Positions 22,301-30,121 of a stretch of DNA of 33,098 nt are shown here, piece by piece (the first letter of the stretch is position 1; each line of letters starts with the position of its first letter). Below the pieces are notes generated by a model that worked only from the letters and a program-made list of their open reading frames with translations, was not told the DNA's origin and made no database searches. Source of the DNA: Nocardioides sp. Root240 (GTDB taxonomy: Bacteria; Actinomycetota; Actinomycetes; Propionibacteriales; Nocardioidaceae); contig NZ_LMIT01000002.1 in assembly GCF_001428825.1 (NCBI RefSeq), positions 131,124-164,221 on the forward strand, given 5' to 3'. A program made the position numbers and the translations under genes.

Positions 22301-22651
22301 ATGGCGACGATGCCGACAAGGATCGATGACCAGCTGTTCGAGGCAGCCAGGGTCGCGGGCGTCGCCATGAGCCGGAGCGCCGCCCAGCAGTTGAGCCATT
22401 GGGCTCGGCTCGGTCGCGAGCTCGAGTCCGCCCGCGGCGTGAGCCAGGACGAGATCGCGCGCGTACTCGGTGGTCAGCGGGCCTACGACGCCCTGGCTGA
22501 CCCGGAGCAGGCGGTCGTGCGCGCAGCGTGGGACGAGCGCGTCGAGTCGGCTCTCGCCGAGCTCGACCTGGCCGCAGAGTTCCGCGCGGCCGGGGACACC
22601 TGGTCGGAGATCGACGCTGACGGCAACGTGGTCGCCCTGCCGGTCGAGTGA
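22301..22651 (+). CDS. ParD-like antitoxin
   Basis: 116 residues. The N-terminus MATMPTRIDDQLFEAARVAGVAMSRSAAQQLSHWARLGRELE is the ParD-like antitoxin pattern: a short basic strand and two helices of a ribbon-helix-helix DNA-binding fold, with SAAQQLSHWARLGRELE as its signature. The C-terminal half is helical and acidic, suited to wrap the toxin. ATG 22301 is chosen over the in-frame GTG at 22286 because GGAGGT (22288-22293) lies seven bases upstream of it. The stop overlaps the toxin GTG (GTGA), the usual antitoxin-first order. Likely autoregulated through the palindrome at 22264-22278. Confidence 0.82.
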   Translation: MATMPTRIDDQLFEAARVAGVAMSRSAAQQLSHWARLGRELESARGVSQDEIARVLGGQRAYDALADPEQAVVRAAWDERVESALAELDLAAEFRAAGDTWSEIDADGNVVALPVE

Positions 22652-23229
22652 GCACGCCGGTCCTCCACCTGCTCGCCGGTCCCAACGGTGCGGGGAAGTC
22701 GACGCTGGCGGAGAGGGTGCTGATCCCTGTCCTCGGCCTCGAGTTCGTGAATGCCGATGTCCTGGCTGCCGCCCGGTGGCCGGGTGACGAGGCGGCGCAC
22801 GCCTACGACGCCTCCCGCTTGGCGGCGCTCCGGCGCGAGCAGCTCCTCGCTGCCAGGCGGTCCTTCGTCACGGAGACGGTCTTCAGCCACGCGAGCAAGG
22901 TCGAGCTCGTCCGCGCGGCGGTGGCGCGGGGTTACCTCGTTCACCTGCACGTGGTCCTGGTGCCGGTCGAGCTCAGCGTTGCCCGTGTCGCCGACCGTGT
23001 GCGCCGCGGCGGCCACGCGGTCCCTGAGGACAAGATCCGCCAGCGCCATGACCGGCTGTGGGAGCTCGTGGGAGAGGCGGCCAAGGAGGCGGACCGCGTG
23101 ACGTTCTACGACAACTCCTCGGCGTCTCGCCCCTTCCGCGAGGTGGCCAGGCTCGACCGGGGACGGTTGGTCGGGACCGCGGCCTGGCCGACCTGGACCG
23201 CTCCGGCTCTCGTCGCCCTCGCGGACTGA
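22648..23229 (+). CDS. Zeta-family toxin kinase
   Basis: 193 residues from GTG 22648. The Walker A GPNGAGKST (11-19) begins the protein, as in zeta/PezT kinases, followed by LEFVNADVLAAARWPGD (the zeta FVNxD/ADxIA region), FVTETVFSH (the conserved ETV/S-type substrate motif) and RVADRVRRGGHAVPEDKIRQRHDRLW, the R-x-GGHxVP motif shared with this kinase group. Zeta toxins phosphorylate UDP-N-acetylglucosamine and so block wall synthesis; short actinobacterial members may use other substrates. The gene is translationally coupled to the ParD-like antitoxin. Its TGA abuts the TGA of the opposing MocR gene (palindrome TGATCA, 23227-23232), so there is no intergenic space. Confidence 0.85.
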   Translation: MSTPVLHLLAGPNGAGKSTLAERVLIPVLGLEFVNADVLAAARWPGDEAAHAYDASRLAALRREQLLAARRSFVTETVFSHASKVELVRAAVARGYLVHLHVVLVPVELSVARVADRVRRGGHAVPEDKIRQRHDRLWELVGEAAKEADRVTFYDNSSASRPFREVARLDRGRLVGTAAWPTWTAPALVALAD

Positions 23230-24576
23230 TCAGCGCGCCCGGTTGCCCCACCCGCCGGTGCGGGCAGCCGCCGCCACCGCTGCCGCCACCTCGGCGAGGT
23301 CCTCGCGGACCAGGCCGCAGGTGACCCGGACGTGGGGGCTGTCGGGCAGCACCTGGAAGGGCGAGCCGGCGGCGACGCCGATGCCTTGGCTGGCGAGCCG
23401 GACGAGTGCCGCGGCCTGGTCGTGGACGGGGACCCAGGCGTTGAGGCCCTCGACGCCGCCGACCTCGACGCCCTCGGCGGCCAGCGCCTCCACGAACGCG
23501 GTACGACGAGCCGCGTAGGTCGCACGCGCGCGGTCCACCTCCGCGCGCGACTCCGGATCGGTCAGCAGGTGCAGCAGGATCCGCTGCAGCAGCCGGCTGC
23601 TCCAGCCCTGCCCGAGCTGGCGCAGGTGCCGCACCGCGTCGATGACCGGCGCCGGCCCGCTCACGGCGGCGAGCCGGAGGTCGGGGCCGTGGGACTTGGA
23701 GTAGCTGCGGACGTGCACCGTGCGGTCCGGCAGGAAGCCGGCGAGGGTGACGGGCGGCGGGCCGCCGAGTGCGCTGGCGGAGTCGTCCTCGACGACCAGC
23801 ACGTCGCCGTCGGCGAGCAGCTCCGCGAGGGCAGCGGCACGTGCGGCGCTCATCGAGATGCCGGTCGGGTTCTGCGCGCGGGGCTGCAGCACGACCGCGG
23901 CGACGGGCTCCGCGAGCGCCGCTGACAGATCCGACGGGAGGATGCCCTCGTCGTCGAGCGAGACCCCGACGACCACCGCACCCAACGCCTCGAGCAGGTC
24001 GATCAGCGGCGGGAAGCCGGGGTGCTCGACGACCACGCGGTCGCCGTACTGGATGCGGGGGCGCAGGACGAGCTCGAGGGCGTCCATCGCGCCGTCGACG
24101 ACGATCAGCGCCTCCGGCTCGTAGGGCCACGAGGCCAGGAGGGCGGTGCGCAGCTCCGGCAGGACGGGGTCGTCGAGGTAGGAGTGCGGGGTGCCGGCGG
24201 TCGTCAGCGCCCGGAGCGCATCGCCGAGGGCGGGCAGCAGCTCCTCGTCCGGTACGCCGGTCGACAGGTCGAGCGGGAAGGCGGCGGGGTGCTCGAGGGC
24301 CTGCTGGTAGCGCCCGGCGCGCGGCGCGGAGGTGTCGGCGACGACCGTGCCGCGGCGTCCGGCGGTGCGCAGGGTGCCGGCGCGGGTGAGCAGCGCCCAG
24401 GCGGCGCTGACGGTCGTCGGGGACAGCGCCAGCTCGTGGGCGAGGTCGCGGATGGGCGGGAGCCGGTCACCGGGGGAGAGCACGCCGTCGCGGACGGCCC
24501 GGCCGATCGCGGCGGCGAGGCCCTTCGCGGTCGGCTCGTCCATCCGGGTCTCGAGGGCGGAGATCAGGGCGCGCAC
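23230..24576 (-). CDS. MocR-type regulator (GntR winged helix + aminotransferase-like domain)
   Basis: 448 residues from GTG 24576. Residues 1-75 form the GntR winged helix (AKGLAAAIGRAVRDGVLSPGDRLPPIRDLAHELALSPTTVSAAWALL). The rest is a fold-type I aminotransferase-like domain with SYSKSHGPDLRLA, where K294 should hold pyridoxal phosphate, plus NPTG and VEDDSASA. MocR regulators sense PLP or amino compounds as internal or external aldimines and usually control the divergent neighbour, here the semialdehyde dehydrogenase/aminotransferase operon. I chose GTG 24576 since TATGTT (24588-24583) stands six bases upstream; an ATG at 24624 would overlap the divergent promoter. It could be a PdxR-like regulator of PLP synthesis, but no pdx gene is near. 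Confidence 0.87.
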   Translation of the reverse strand: MRALISALETRMDEPTAKGLAAAIGRAVRDGVLSPGDRLPPIRDLAHELALSPTTVSAAWALLTRAGTLRTAGRRGTVVADTSAPRAGRYQQALEHPAAFPLDLSTGVPDEELLPALGDALRALTTAGTPHSYLDDPVLPELRTALLASWPYEPEALIVVDGAMDALELVLRPRIQYGDRVVVEHPGFPPLIDLLEALGAVVVGVSLDDEGILPSDLSAALAEPVAAVVLQPRAQNPTGISMSAARAAALAELLADGDVLVVEDDSASALGGPPPVTLAGFLPDRTVHVRSYSKSHGPDLRLAAVSGPAPVIDAVRHLRQLGQGWSSRLLQRILLHLLTDPESRAEVDRARATYAARRTAFVEALAAEGVEVGGVEGLNAWVPVHDQAAALVRLASQGIGVAAGSPFQVLPDSPHVRVTCGLVREDLAEVAAAVAAAARTGGWGNRAR

Positions 24577-24635
24577 GATTGCAACATAGCAAAACCCTCT
24601 TTGTCGGGCGGCATGGCAGAACATAACCTCGGACC
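24577..24635. promoter_or_regulatory. Divergent MocR / dehydrogenase promoter region with direct repeats
   Basis: Rightward: TTGTCG (24601-24606), 17 bases, TAACCT (24624-24629), six bases, ATG 24636, a leaderless promoter. Leftward: TATGTT (24588-24583) six bases before GTG 24576. AACATAGC (24583-24590) and AACATAAC (24620-24627) are direct repeats 37 bases apart, each overlapping one -10, as expected for MocR, which binds direct repeats. Confidence 0.6.
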
Positions 24636-26126
24636 ATGAGCACCCGCATCTCGCACTGGATCGAGGGCCGCACCGTCGCCGGCACCTCGGGTCGTACCGC
24701 TGCCGTCCACAACCCGGCCACCGGCGCCGTCACCGGCGAGGTCGACCTCGCCTCGACCGCGGAGGTCTCGGCCGCCGTCGCGACCGCGGTGAGCGCTGCC
24801 CAGCAGTGGCGCAGCTCCTCGCTGTCGCAGCGTGCCGCGGTGCTCTTCGCCTTCCGCCAGCTCCTGCACGAGCGCTCCGACGACCTCGCCCGGATCATCA
24901 CCGCCGAGCACGGCAAGGTCCACTCCGACGCCCTGGGCGAGATCGCCCGCGGCCTGGAGAACGTCGAGTTCGCCACCGGCGTCCCGCAGCTGCTCAAGGG
25001 TGGCTTCTCGGAGCAGGCGGCGACCGGCGTCGACGTCTACAACATCCGCCAGCCGCTCGGCGTCGTCGCCGGCATCACGCCCTTCAACTTCCCGGCCATG
25101 GTGCCGCTGTGGATGTGCGCCAACGCCATCGCGTGCGGCAACGCCTTCGTCCTCAAGCCCAGCGAGAAGGACCCGTCGTCGGCGCTCTTCCTCGCCCAGC
25201 TCTGGAAGGAGGCCGGCCTGCCCGACGGCGTCTTCACCGTCCTGCACGGCGACAAGGAGGCCGTCGACGCGCTGCTCACGCACCCCGACGTCGCCGCGGT
25301 GAGCTTCGTCGGCTCCACCCCGATCGCGCAGTACATCTACGAGACCGGCACCGCGCACGGCAAGCGCGTCCAGGCCCTCGGCGGTGCGAAGAACCACGCC
25401 CTGGTCCTGCCCGACGCCGACCTCGACGTCGCCGCCGACGCGATCGTGTCCGCCGCCTACGGCGCGGCCGGCGAGCGCTGCATGGCCCTCTCGGTGGCCG
25501 TCGCCGTCGGCGAGATCGCCGACCCGCTGGTCGAGGCCATCGCCCTGCGCCTGCCCAAGCTCGTCGTGGGCAACGGGGCGGACGCCGGCACCGACATGGG
25601 CCCGCTCATCACCCGCGAGCACCGCGACAAGGTCGCGTCGTACGTCGACTCCGGCGAGGAGCAGGGCGCGACCGTCGTCGTCGACGGCCGCACCGCCGAC
25701 GTACCGGCCGACGGCTTCTTCCTCGGTACGACGCTGCTCGACAACGTCACGCCCGACATGACCTGCTACCGCGACGAGATCTTCGGCCCGGTCCTCGGCG
25801 TGGTCCGGGTCGAGACCTACGAGCAGGGCCTCGAGCTGATCAACGGCAACCGGTACGCCAACGGCACCGCGATCTTCACCCGCGACGGCGGCGCAGCCCG
25901 GCAGTTCCAGTTCGACGTCGAGGTCGGCATGGTCGGCATCAACGTGCCGATCCCGGTGCCGGTCGCGTACTACTCCTTCGGCGGCTGGAAGGACTCGCTG
26001 TTCGGCGACACCCACATGTACGGCCCCGAGGGCATCAACTTCTACACCCGCGGCAAGGTCGTCACCTCGCGCTGGCCGGACCCGGCCACGTCGAGCGTCG
26101 ACCTCGGCTTCCCGCGGACCCGTTGA
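24636..26126 (+). CDS. mmsA: CoA-acylating (methyl)malonate-semialdehyde dehydrogenase
   Basis: 496 residues. It oxidises methylmalonate or malonate semialdehyde with NAD and CoA, releasing CO2, to propionyl- or acetyl-CoA. ITPFNFPAMVPLWM, KPSEKDPSSALFLAQLWKEAGLPDG, FVGSTPIAQYIY, ALGGAKNHALVLPDADLD and GERCMALS (catalytic C282) are diagnostic of the CoA-dependent branch of the aldehyde dehydrogenases. Length is normal. It is read from its own leaderless promoter, divergent from the MocR gene, and is followed after 11 bases by a class III aminotransferase. That pairing suggests removal of an amino group from an omega-amino acid such as beta-alanine followed by oxidation of the resulting semialdehyde; valine breakdown is the alternative, but no other valine gene is here. 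Confidence 0.92.
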   Translation: MSTRISHWIEGRTVAGTSGRTAAVHNPATGAVTGEVDLASTAEVSAAVATAVSAAQQWRSSSLSQRAAVLFAFRQLLHERSDDLARIITAEHGKVHSDALGEIARGLENVEFATGVPQLLKGGFSEQAATGVDVYNIRQPLGVVAGITPFNFPAMVPLWMCANAIACGNAFVLKPSEKDPSSALFLAQLWKEAGLPDGVFTVLHGDKEAVDALLTHPDVAAVSFVGSTPIAQYIYETGTAHGKRVQALGGAKNHALVLPDADLDVAADAIVSAAYGAAGERCMALSVAVAVGEIADPLVEAIALRLPKLVVGNGADAGTDMGPLITREHRDKVASYVDSGEEQGATVVVDGRTADVPADGFFLGTTLLDNVTPDMTCYRDEIFGPVLGVVRVETYEQGLELINGNRYANGTAIFTRDGGAARQFQFDVEVGMVGINVPIPVPVAYYSFGGWKDSLFGDTHMYGPEGINFYTRGKVVTSRWPDPATSSVDLGFPRTR

Positions 26127-26137
26127 GGAGCCCGACG

Positions 26138-27502
26138 ATGAGCGAGAGCCTCCTCCCGTCGTACGACGCCGAGACCATCCGCCGCCTCGACAAGGCCCAC
26201 GTCTTCCACTCCTGGTCGGCCCAGGCGCAGATCGCGCCGCTGCCGGTCACCCGCGCGGAGGGCAGCTTCTTCTGGGACGCCGACGGCACGCGGTACCTCG
26301 ACTTCTCCTCGCAGCTGGTCAACGTCAACATCGGCCACCAGCACCCGGCGATCATCGCCGCCATCCAGGAGCAGGCGGGCCGGCTGGCCACCCTCGCGCC
26401 CGGCTTCGGCAACGACGTCCGGGCCGAGGCCGCACGCCTGATCGCCGAGGTCGCACCCGGTGACCTCGACAAGGTCTTCTTCACCAACGGTGGGGCCGAG
26501 GCCAACGAGAACGCGATCCGGATGGCCCGCGTCCACACCGGCCGCCACAAGGTGCTGGCCGCCTACCGCAGCTACCACGGCGCCACCGCCGGCGCGATCG
26601 CGCTGACGGGCGACCCGCGTCGCTGGGCCTCCGAGCCCGGCATCTCCGGCGTGGTCCGCTACTGGGGTCCGTACCTCTACCGCTCGGCCTTCCACGCGAG
26701 CACCGAGGCCGAGGAGTGCGAGCGCGCGCTGTCGCACCTGCGCGACCTGGTCGCCGTCGAGGGTCCGCAGACCATCGCCGCGATCGTGCTCGAGACCGTG
26801 GTCGGCACCAACGGCATCCTCGTCCCGCCCGACGGCTACCTCGCCGGCGTCCGCGCGCTCTGCGACGAGTTCGGCATCGTGATGATCGCCGACGAGGTGA
26901 TGGCGGGCTTCGCCCGGTGCGGCGAGTGGTTCGCGGTCGACCGGTGGGGCGTCGTACCGGACCTCATCACGTTCGCGAAGGGCGTGAACTCCGGCTACGT
27001 CCCCCTCGGCGGCGTCGTGATCTCCGAGCGGATCGCGGCCACCTTCGCCGACCGCGCGTTCCCCGGCGGCCTGACCTACTCCGGCCACCCGCTGGCCTGC
27101 GCGTCCGCGGTCGCCAGCATCCAGGTGATGCGCGAGGAGAAGGTCGTCGAGAATGCCCGCCGCCTCGGCGACGAGGTCTTCGGGCCTGCCCTGCGTGCCC
27201 TCGCCGAGAAGCACCCGAGCGTCGGCGAGGTCCGCGGCCTGGGGGCCTTCTGGGCCCTCGAGCTGGTCCGCGACCGTACGACGCGCGAGCCCCTCGTCCC
27301 GTTCAACGCCTCCGGCGCCGATGCCGCCCCGATGGCCGCCTTCGCCGCGGCCTGCAAGGCTGAAGGGCTGTGGCCGTTCGTGCACTTCAACCGGACGCAC
27401 GTCGTCCCGCCGTGCACGATCTCCGACGAGGACGCCCTCGCCGGGATCGCGGTGCTGGACAGGGCGCTCGACCTCGCGGACGAGCACTACACCGGCGCCT
27501 GA
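26138..27502 (+). CDS. Class III (omega) aminotransferase, PLP-dependent
   Basis: 454 residues from ATG 26138, with GAGGAG seven bases upstream. The N-terminal HVFHSWSAQAQI...YLDFSSQLVNVNIGHQHP, FFTNGGAEANENAIRMAR, YRSYHGATAGAIALTGDPRRW, IADEVMAGFARCGEWFA and FAKGVNSGYVPLGG (PLP lysine K281) are class III features. The GDPRRW wording belongs to a subgroup linked to semialdehyde dehydrogenases. It would transfer an omega-amino group to pyruvate or 2-oxoglutarate, giving the semialdehyde used by the preceding enzyme. Substrate is probably beta-alanine or a similar omega-amino acid; taurine or GABA cannot be excluded. It ends 14 bases before the stop of the convergent FAD oxidoreductase gene. 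Confidence 0.88.
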   Translation: MSESLLPSYDAETIRRLDKAHVFHSWSAQAQIAPLPVTRAEGSFFWDADGTRYLDFSSQLVNVNIGHQHPAIIAAIQEQAGRLATLAPGFGNDVRAEAARLIAEVAPGDLDKVFFTNGGAEANENAIRMARVHTGRHKVLAAYRSYHGATAGAIALTGDPRRWASEPGISGVVRYWGPYLYRSAFHASTEAEECERALSHLRDLVAVEGPQTIAAIVLETVVGTNGILVPPDGYLAGVRALCDEFGIVMIADEVMAGFARCGEWFAVDRWGVVPDLITFAKGVNSGYVPLGGVVISERIAATFADRAFPGGLTYSGHPLACASAVASIQVMREEKVVENARRLGDEVFGPALRALAEKHPSVGEVRGLGAFWALELVRDRTTREPLVPFNASGADAAPMAAFAAACKAEGLWPFVHFNRTHVVPPCTISDEDALAGIAVLDRALDLADEHYTGA

Positions 27503-27516
27503 ACCGCCGGAGAAGG

Positions 27517-28893
27517 TCAGGAGTCGAAGCCCAGCCCCAGCCGGTCCAGCGTCCGCAACCACAGGTTCCGGCGCCCGGTGGCGTCCGCTCGGGCGGACGC
27601 CCACCGGGTGAGCTGGATGCCGGTCCAGGCCAGCGGCTCCGGGGGGAACGGCAACGGCTTGTCGCGGACCATGGCGAGCCGGGTGCGCTCGGTGTCCGCG
27701 CCGGCGAGCAGGTCGAGCATCACCTCGGCCGCGAAGCGGGAGGCGCCGACGCCGAGCCCGGTGAAGCCGGCGGCGTAGGCGACCCGGCCGCGCCGGGCCG
27801 TGCCGAAGAAGGCGCAGAAGCGGGTGCAGGTGTCGATCACGCCGCCCCAGCGGTGCGAGAAGCCGACGTCGGCGAGCTGCGGGAAGGTCTCGTAGAAGTG
27901 CTCCGCGAGGACCCGGTGGGTGGCGGGCCGCTGCTCGTGCTCGGGGGAGATGCCGCGGCCGAAGTGGTAGACGGCGTCGTACCCGCCCCAGAGGATGCGG
28001 TCGTCCGCGGTCAGCCGGTAGTAGTGGAAGAGGTTGCCGGAGTCGGCGACCCCGCAGCGCGCCTCCCACCCCACCGACGCGAGCTGCTCGGCCGTGAGCG
28101 GCTCGGTCGCGAGCACGTGGTCGTAGACCGGTACGACGCGCGCCGACACCCGGCGCAGCAGCCCCGGGAAGGCGTTGGTCGCCATCGCGACGCGGCGGGC
28201 GCGGATCGTCGTACCGTCGGCGGTGGTGGCCTCGACGGCACCCGACCGCCGGCGCAGCCGGGTGATCGAGGTGCCCTCCGCGACCCGCCCGCCGAGCGAC
28301 TCGACCGCGTCGGCGAGGCCCCAGGCGAGGCGGGCCGGGTCGACCATCGCGCACCCCTCGGCGTCGAGGCGGCCGGCGAGGTAGGTGGGGGAGTCGACGA
28401 GTGCGCGCACGGCGGGGGCGTCGAGGAAGCCGTCGGTCGACGGCTCCAGCCCCGGCACCTCGTGCGCACGCGTCGCGACGGAGAGCTGCCCGCTGCGCCG
28501 GAAGTCGCAGTCGATGCCGTGGCGCGCCACCGCGGCCTCGATCGCCGCGAGGTTCTCGAGCCCGAGCCGCTCCAGCTCGTCGTACTCGTCGGGCCAGCGG
28601 TCGCGGCCGTTGTCCTCGCCGTGGGTCAGGCTGGCCTCGCAGAAGCCGCCGTTGCGGCCGGTGGCCTGCTCGGCGATCCGGTCGCGCTCGACGACGAGGA
28701 CCGAGCGGCCGGGCTCGCGCTCGAGCGCTCCCAACGCCGTCCACAGGCCGGTGAAGCCACCGCCGACGACGAGCAGGTCGACGTCCAGCGGCGCGGTGAC
28801 GGCCGGGCGCGGGGCAGGGCGGCCGGGCGTGTCGAGCCACAGCACCCGGGGTGCAGCGGCGTCGGCGCGGGCGTGGGCTTCGGAGGGACTCAC
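27517..28893 (-). CDS. FAD-dependent amine/amino acid oxidoreductase (PuuB/DadA-like)
   Basis: 458 residues from GTG 28893, which overlaps the preceding stop (GTGA). DLLVVGGGFTGLWTAL (39-54) is the N-terminal dinucleotide-binding motif, followed by VLVVERDRIAEQATGRNGGFCEASL, the usual covalent- or tight-FAD segment of the D-amino-acid-oxidase family, and near the end GRVAYAAGFTGLGVGASRFAAEVM, the C-terminal FAD contact. This layout matches gamma-glutamylputrescine oxidase-like and glycine/D-amino acid oxidase proteins common in actinobacterial polyamine clusters. It is the third gene of a leftward operon with an aminobutyraldehyde-type dehydrogenase and a saccharopine-dehydrogenase-like protein, so an amine or opine-like intermediate is a likely substrate. 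No gamma-glutamylputrescine synthetase gene is in the window. Confidence 0.85.
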   Translation of the reverse strand: MSPSEAHARADAAAPRVLWLDTPGRPAPRPAVTAPLDVDLLVVGGGFTGLWTALGALEREPGRSVLVVERDRIAEQATGRNGGFCEASLTHGEDNGRDRWPDEYDELERLGLENLAAIEAAVARHGIDCDFRRSGQLSVATRAHEVPGLEPSTDGFLDAPAVRALVDSPTYLAGRLDAEGCAMVDPARLAWGLADAVESLGGRVAEGTSITRLRRRSGAVEATTADGTTIRARRVAMATNAFPGLLRRVSARVVPVYDHVLATEPLTAEQLASVGWEARCGVADSGNLFHYYRLTADDRILWGGYDAVYHFGRGISPEHEQRPATHRVLAEHFYETFPQLADVGFSHRWGGVIDTCTRFCAFFGTARRGRVAYAAGFTGLGVGASRFAAEVMLDLLAGADTERTRLAMVRDKPLPFPPEPLAWTGIQLTRWASARADATGRRNLWLRTLDRLGLGFDS

Positions 28894-30116
28894 TGCTCGC
28901 GCTGTCCCCACGGTGCGCCGTACTCCGTCAGCAGGTCGAGGAAGGGCACCGCGTCGAAGGCCTCGGGGCCCAGCACCCCGGCGCCCTGCCACACGTCGGT
29001 GGCGAGCAGCTCCAGGGCGACGACCGGGTTGACCGCGGTCTGCCAGACCACGCACTGGTGGCCGTACTCGCGCATCGACCACTCGTTGTCGACCACGTGG
29101 TAGAGGTACGTCGAGCGCGGCGCCCCATCCTTGCCGGTGCCGGTCACCCAGAGGCCGGCGCAGGTCTTGCCCGTCATCCGGGGGCCGATCGTCGCGGGAT
29201 CGGGCAGCACCGCGGCGACCACGTCGCGCGGCGACACCTCGACCCCCTTCACCGTCACCTTCTCGGTCCGGTCGAGCCCGAGCGTGTGCAGCACCTTCAG
29301 GATGGTGATGAACTCCGCGCCCAGGCCGTACTTGAAGGTCGCCCGCCTGCAGTCGATCCAGCGGGGCATGAGGAGCACCTCCTCGTGCTCCACGTTGACG
29401 CACTCCACGGGCCCGATGCCCTCGGGGAAGTCGAACACCTCCGGCTCGCTGAACGGGGGAGTCGTGAACCAGCCGCCCCCGGGATTCGACACCGTCTTCT
29501 CCCAGACGACCGGCGGGTTGAGGCACTCCTCGATCGTGGTCCACATCGAGAACGACGGGGCGAAGACCTCGTTGCCGTCGTCGTCGGTGACGACCAGGTT
29601 CGCGCCGTCGCGGGTCCCGAGCTCGTCGATCTCCGAGAACAGGTGGTCGGCGGCGTACCGCGCGAAGACGTCGGACAGGCCCGGCTCCACGCCGATGCCG
29701 ACCAGCGCCAGCCGGCCCGCCTGCTCCCAGGCCCCGGCGACCTCGAACTGCTCGTCGCCCAGCTTGACCCCCGTCCTCTCGTACGGCGCCTCGGGGTGCG
29801 GCCTCGACAGCGACATCGCCATGTCGAGGTAGTCCGCGCCGGCAGCGAAGGCCCCGTTGAAGACCGGCATGTCGAAGACCGGGTCGACCGCGTTCATCAC
29901 GTGGCTGATCCGGTGCGTGCGGCACAACGCCGTCACCGACTCCGCGGAGGAGGCGTCGACCCGGGCCGCGGTGAACCGGGGATCGGTCGCGGCGGCCCGC
30001 TCGGCGCGCGCCAGGTCGAAGTCCGCGACGACGATCGCCTCGAAGAAGTCGCGGCGGGCAGCGATCGCGGCGAAGGCACCGCCGACGCCGCCGGCGCCGA
30101 CCAGCAGGATCCTCAT
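28890..30116 (-). CDS. Saccharopine dehydrogenase-like oxidoreductase
   Basis: 408 residues from ATG 30116, five bases after the stop of the aldehyde dehydrogenase. MRILLVGAGGVGGAFA (1-16) is the NAD(P) Rossmann motif, and ARVDASSAESVTALCRTHRISHVMNAVDPVFDMPVFNGAFAAGADYLDMA is typical of the saccharopine/carboxynorspermidine dehydrogenase superfamily. Later GVEPGLSDVFARYA and MTGKTCAGLWVTGTGKDG also fit. Family members join or split an amine and an oxo compound by reductive amination, in lysine breakdown or in carboxynorspermidine formation. In this operon it may cleave or form an opine-like adduct of a diamine. No lysine-pathway gene is near, so the name describes the fold, not the reaction. 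Confidence 0.82.
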   Translation of the reverse strand: MRILLVGAGGVGGAFAAIAARRDFFEAIVVADFDLARAERAAATDPRFTAARVDASSAESVTALCRTHRISHVMNAVDPVFDMPVFNGAFAAGADYLDMAMSLSRPHPEAPYERTGVKLGDEQFEVAGAWEQAGRLALVGIGVEPGLSDVFARYAADHLFSEIDELGTRDGANLVVTDDDGNEVFAPSFSMWTTIEECLNPPVVWEKTVSNPGGGWFTTPPFSEPEVFDFPEGIGPVECVNVEHEEVLLMPRWIDCRRATFKYGLGAEFITILKVLHTLGLDRTEKVTVKGVEVSPRDVVAAVLPDPATIGPRMTGKTCAGLWVTGTGKDGAPRSTYLYHVVDNEWSMREYGHQCVVWQTAVNPVVALELLATDVWQGAGVLGPEAFDAVPFLDLLTEYGAPWGQREQ

Positions 30117-30121
30117 GGCCG

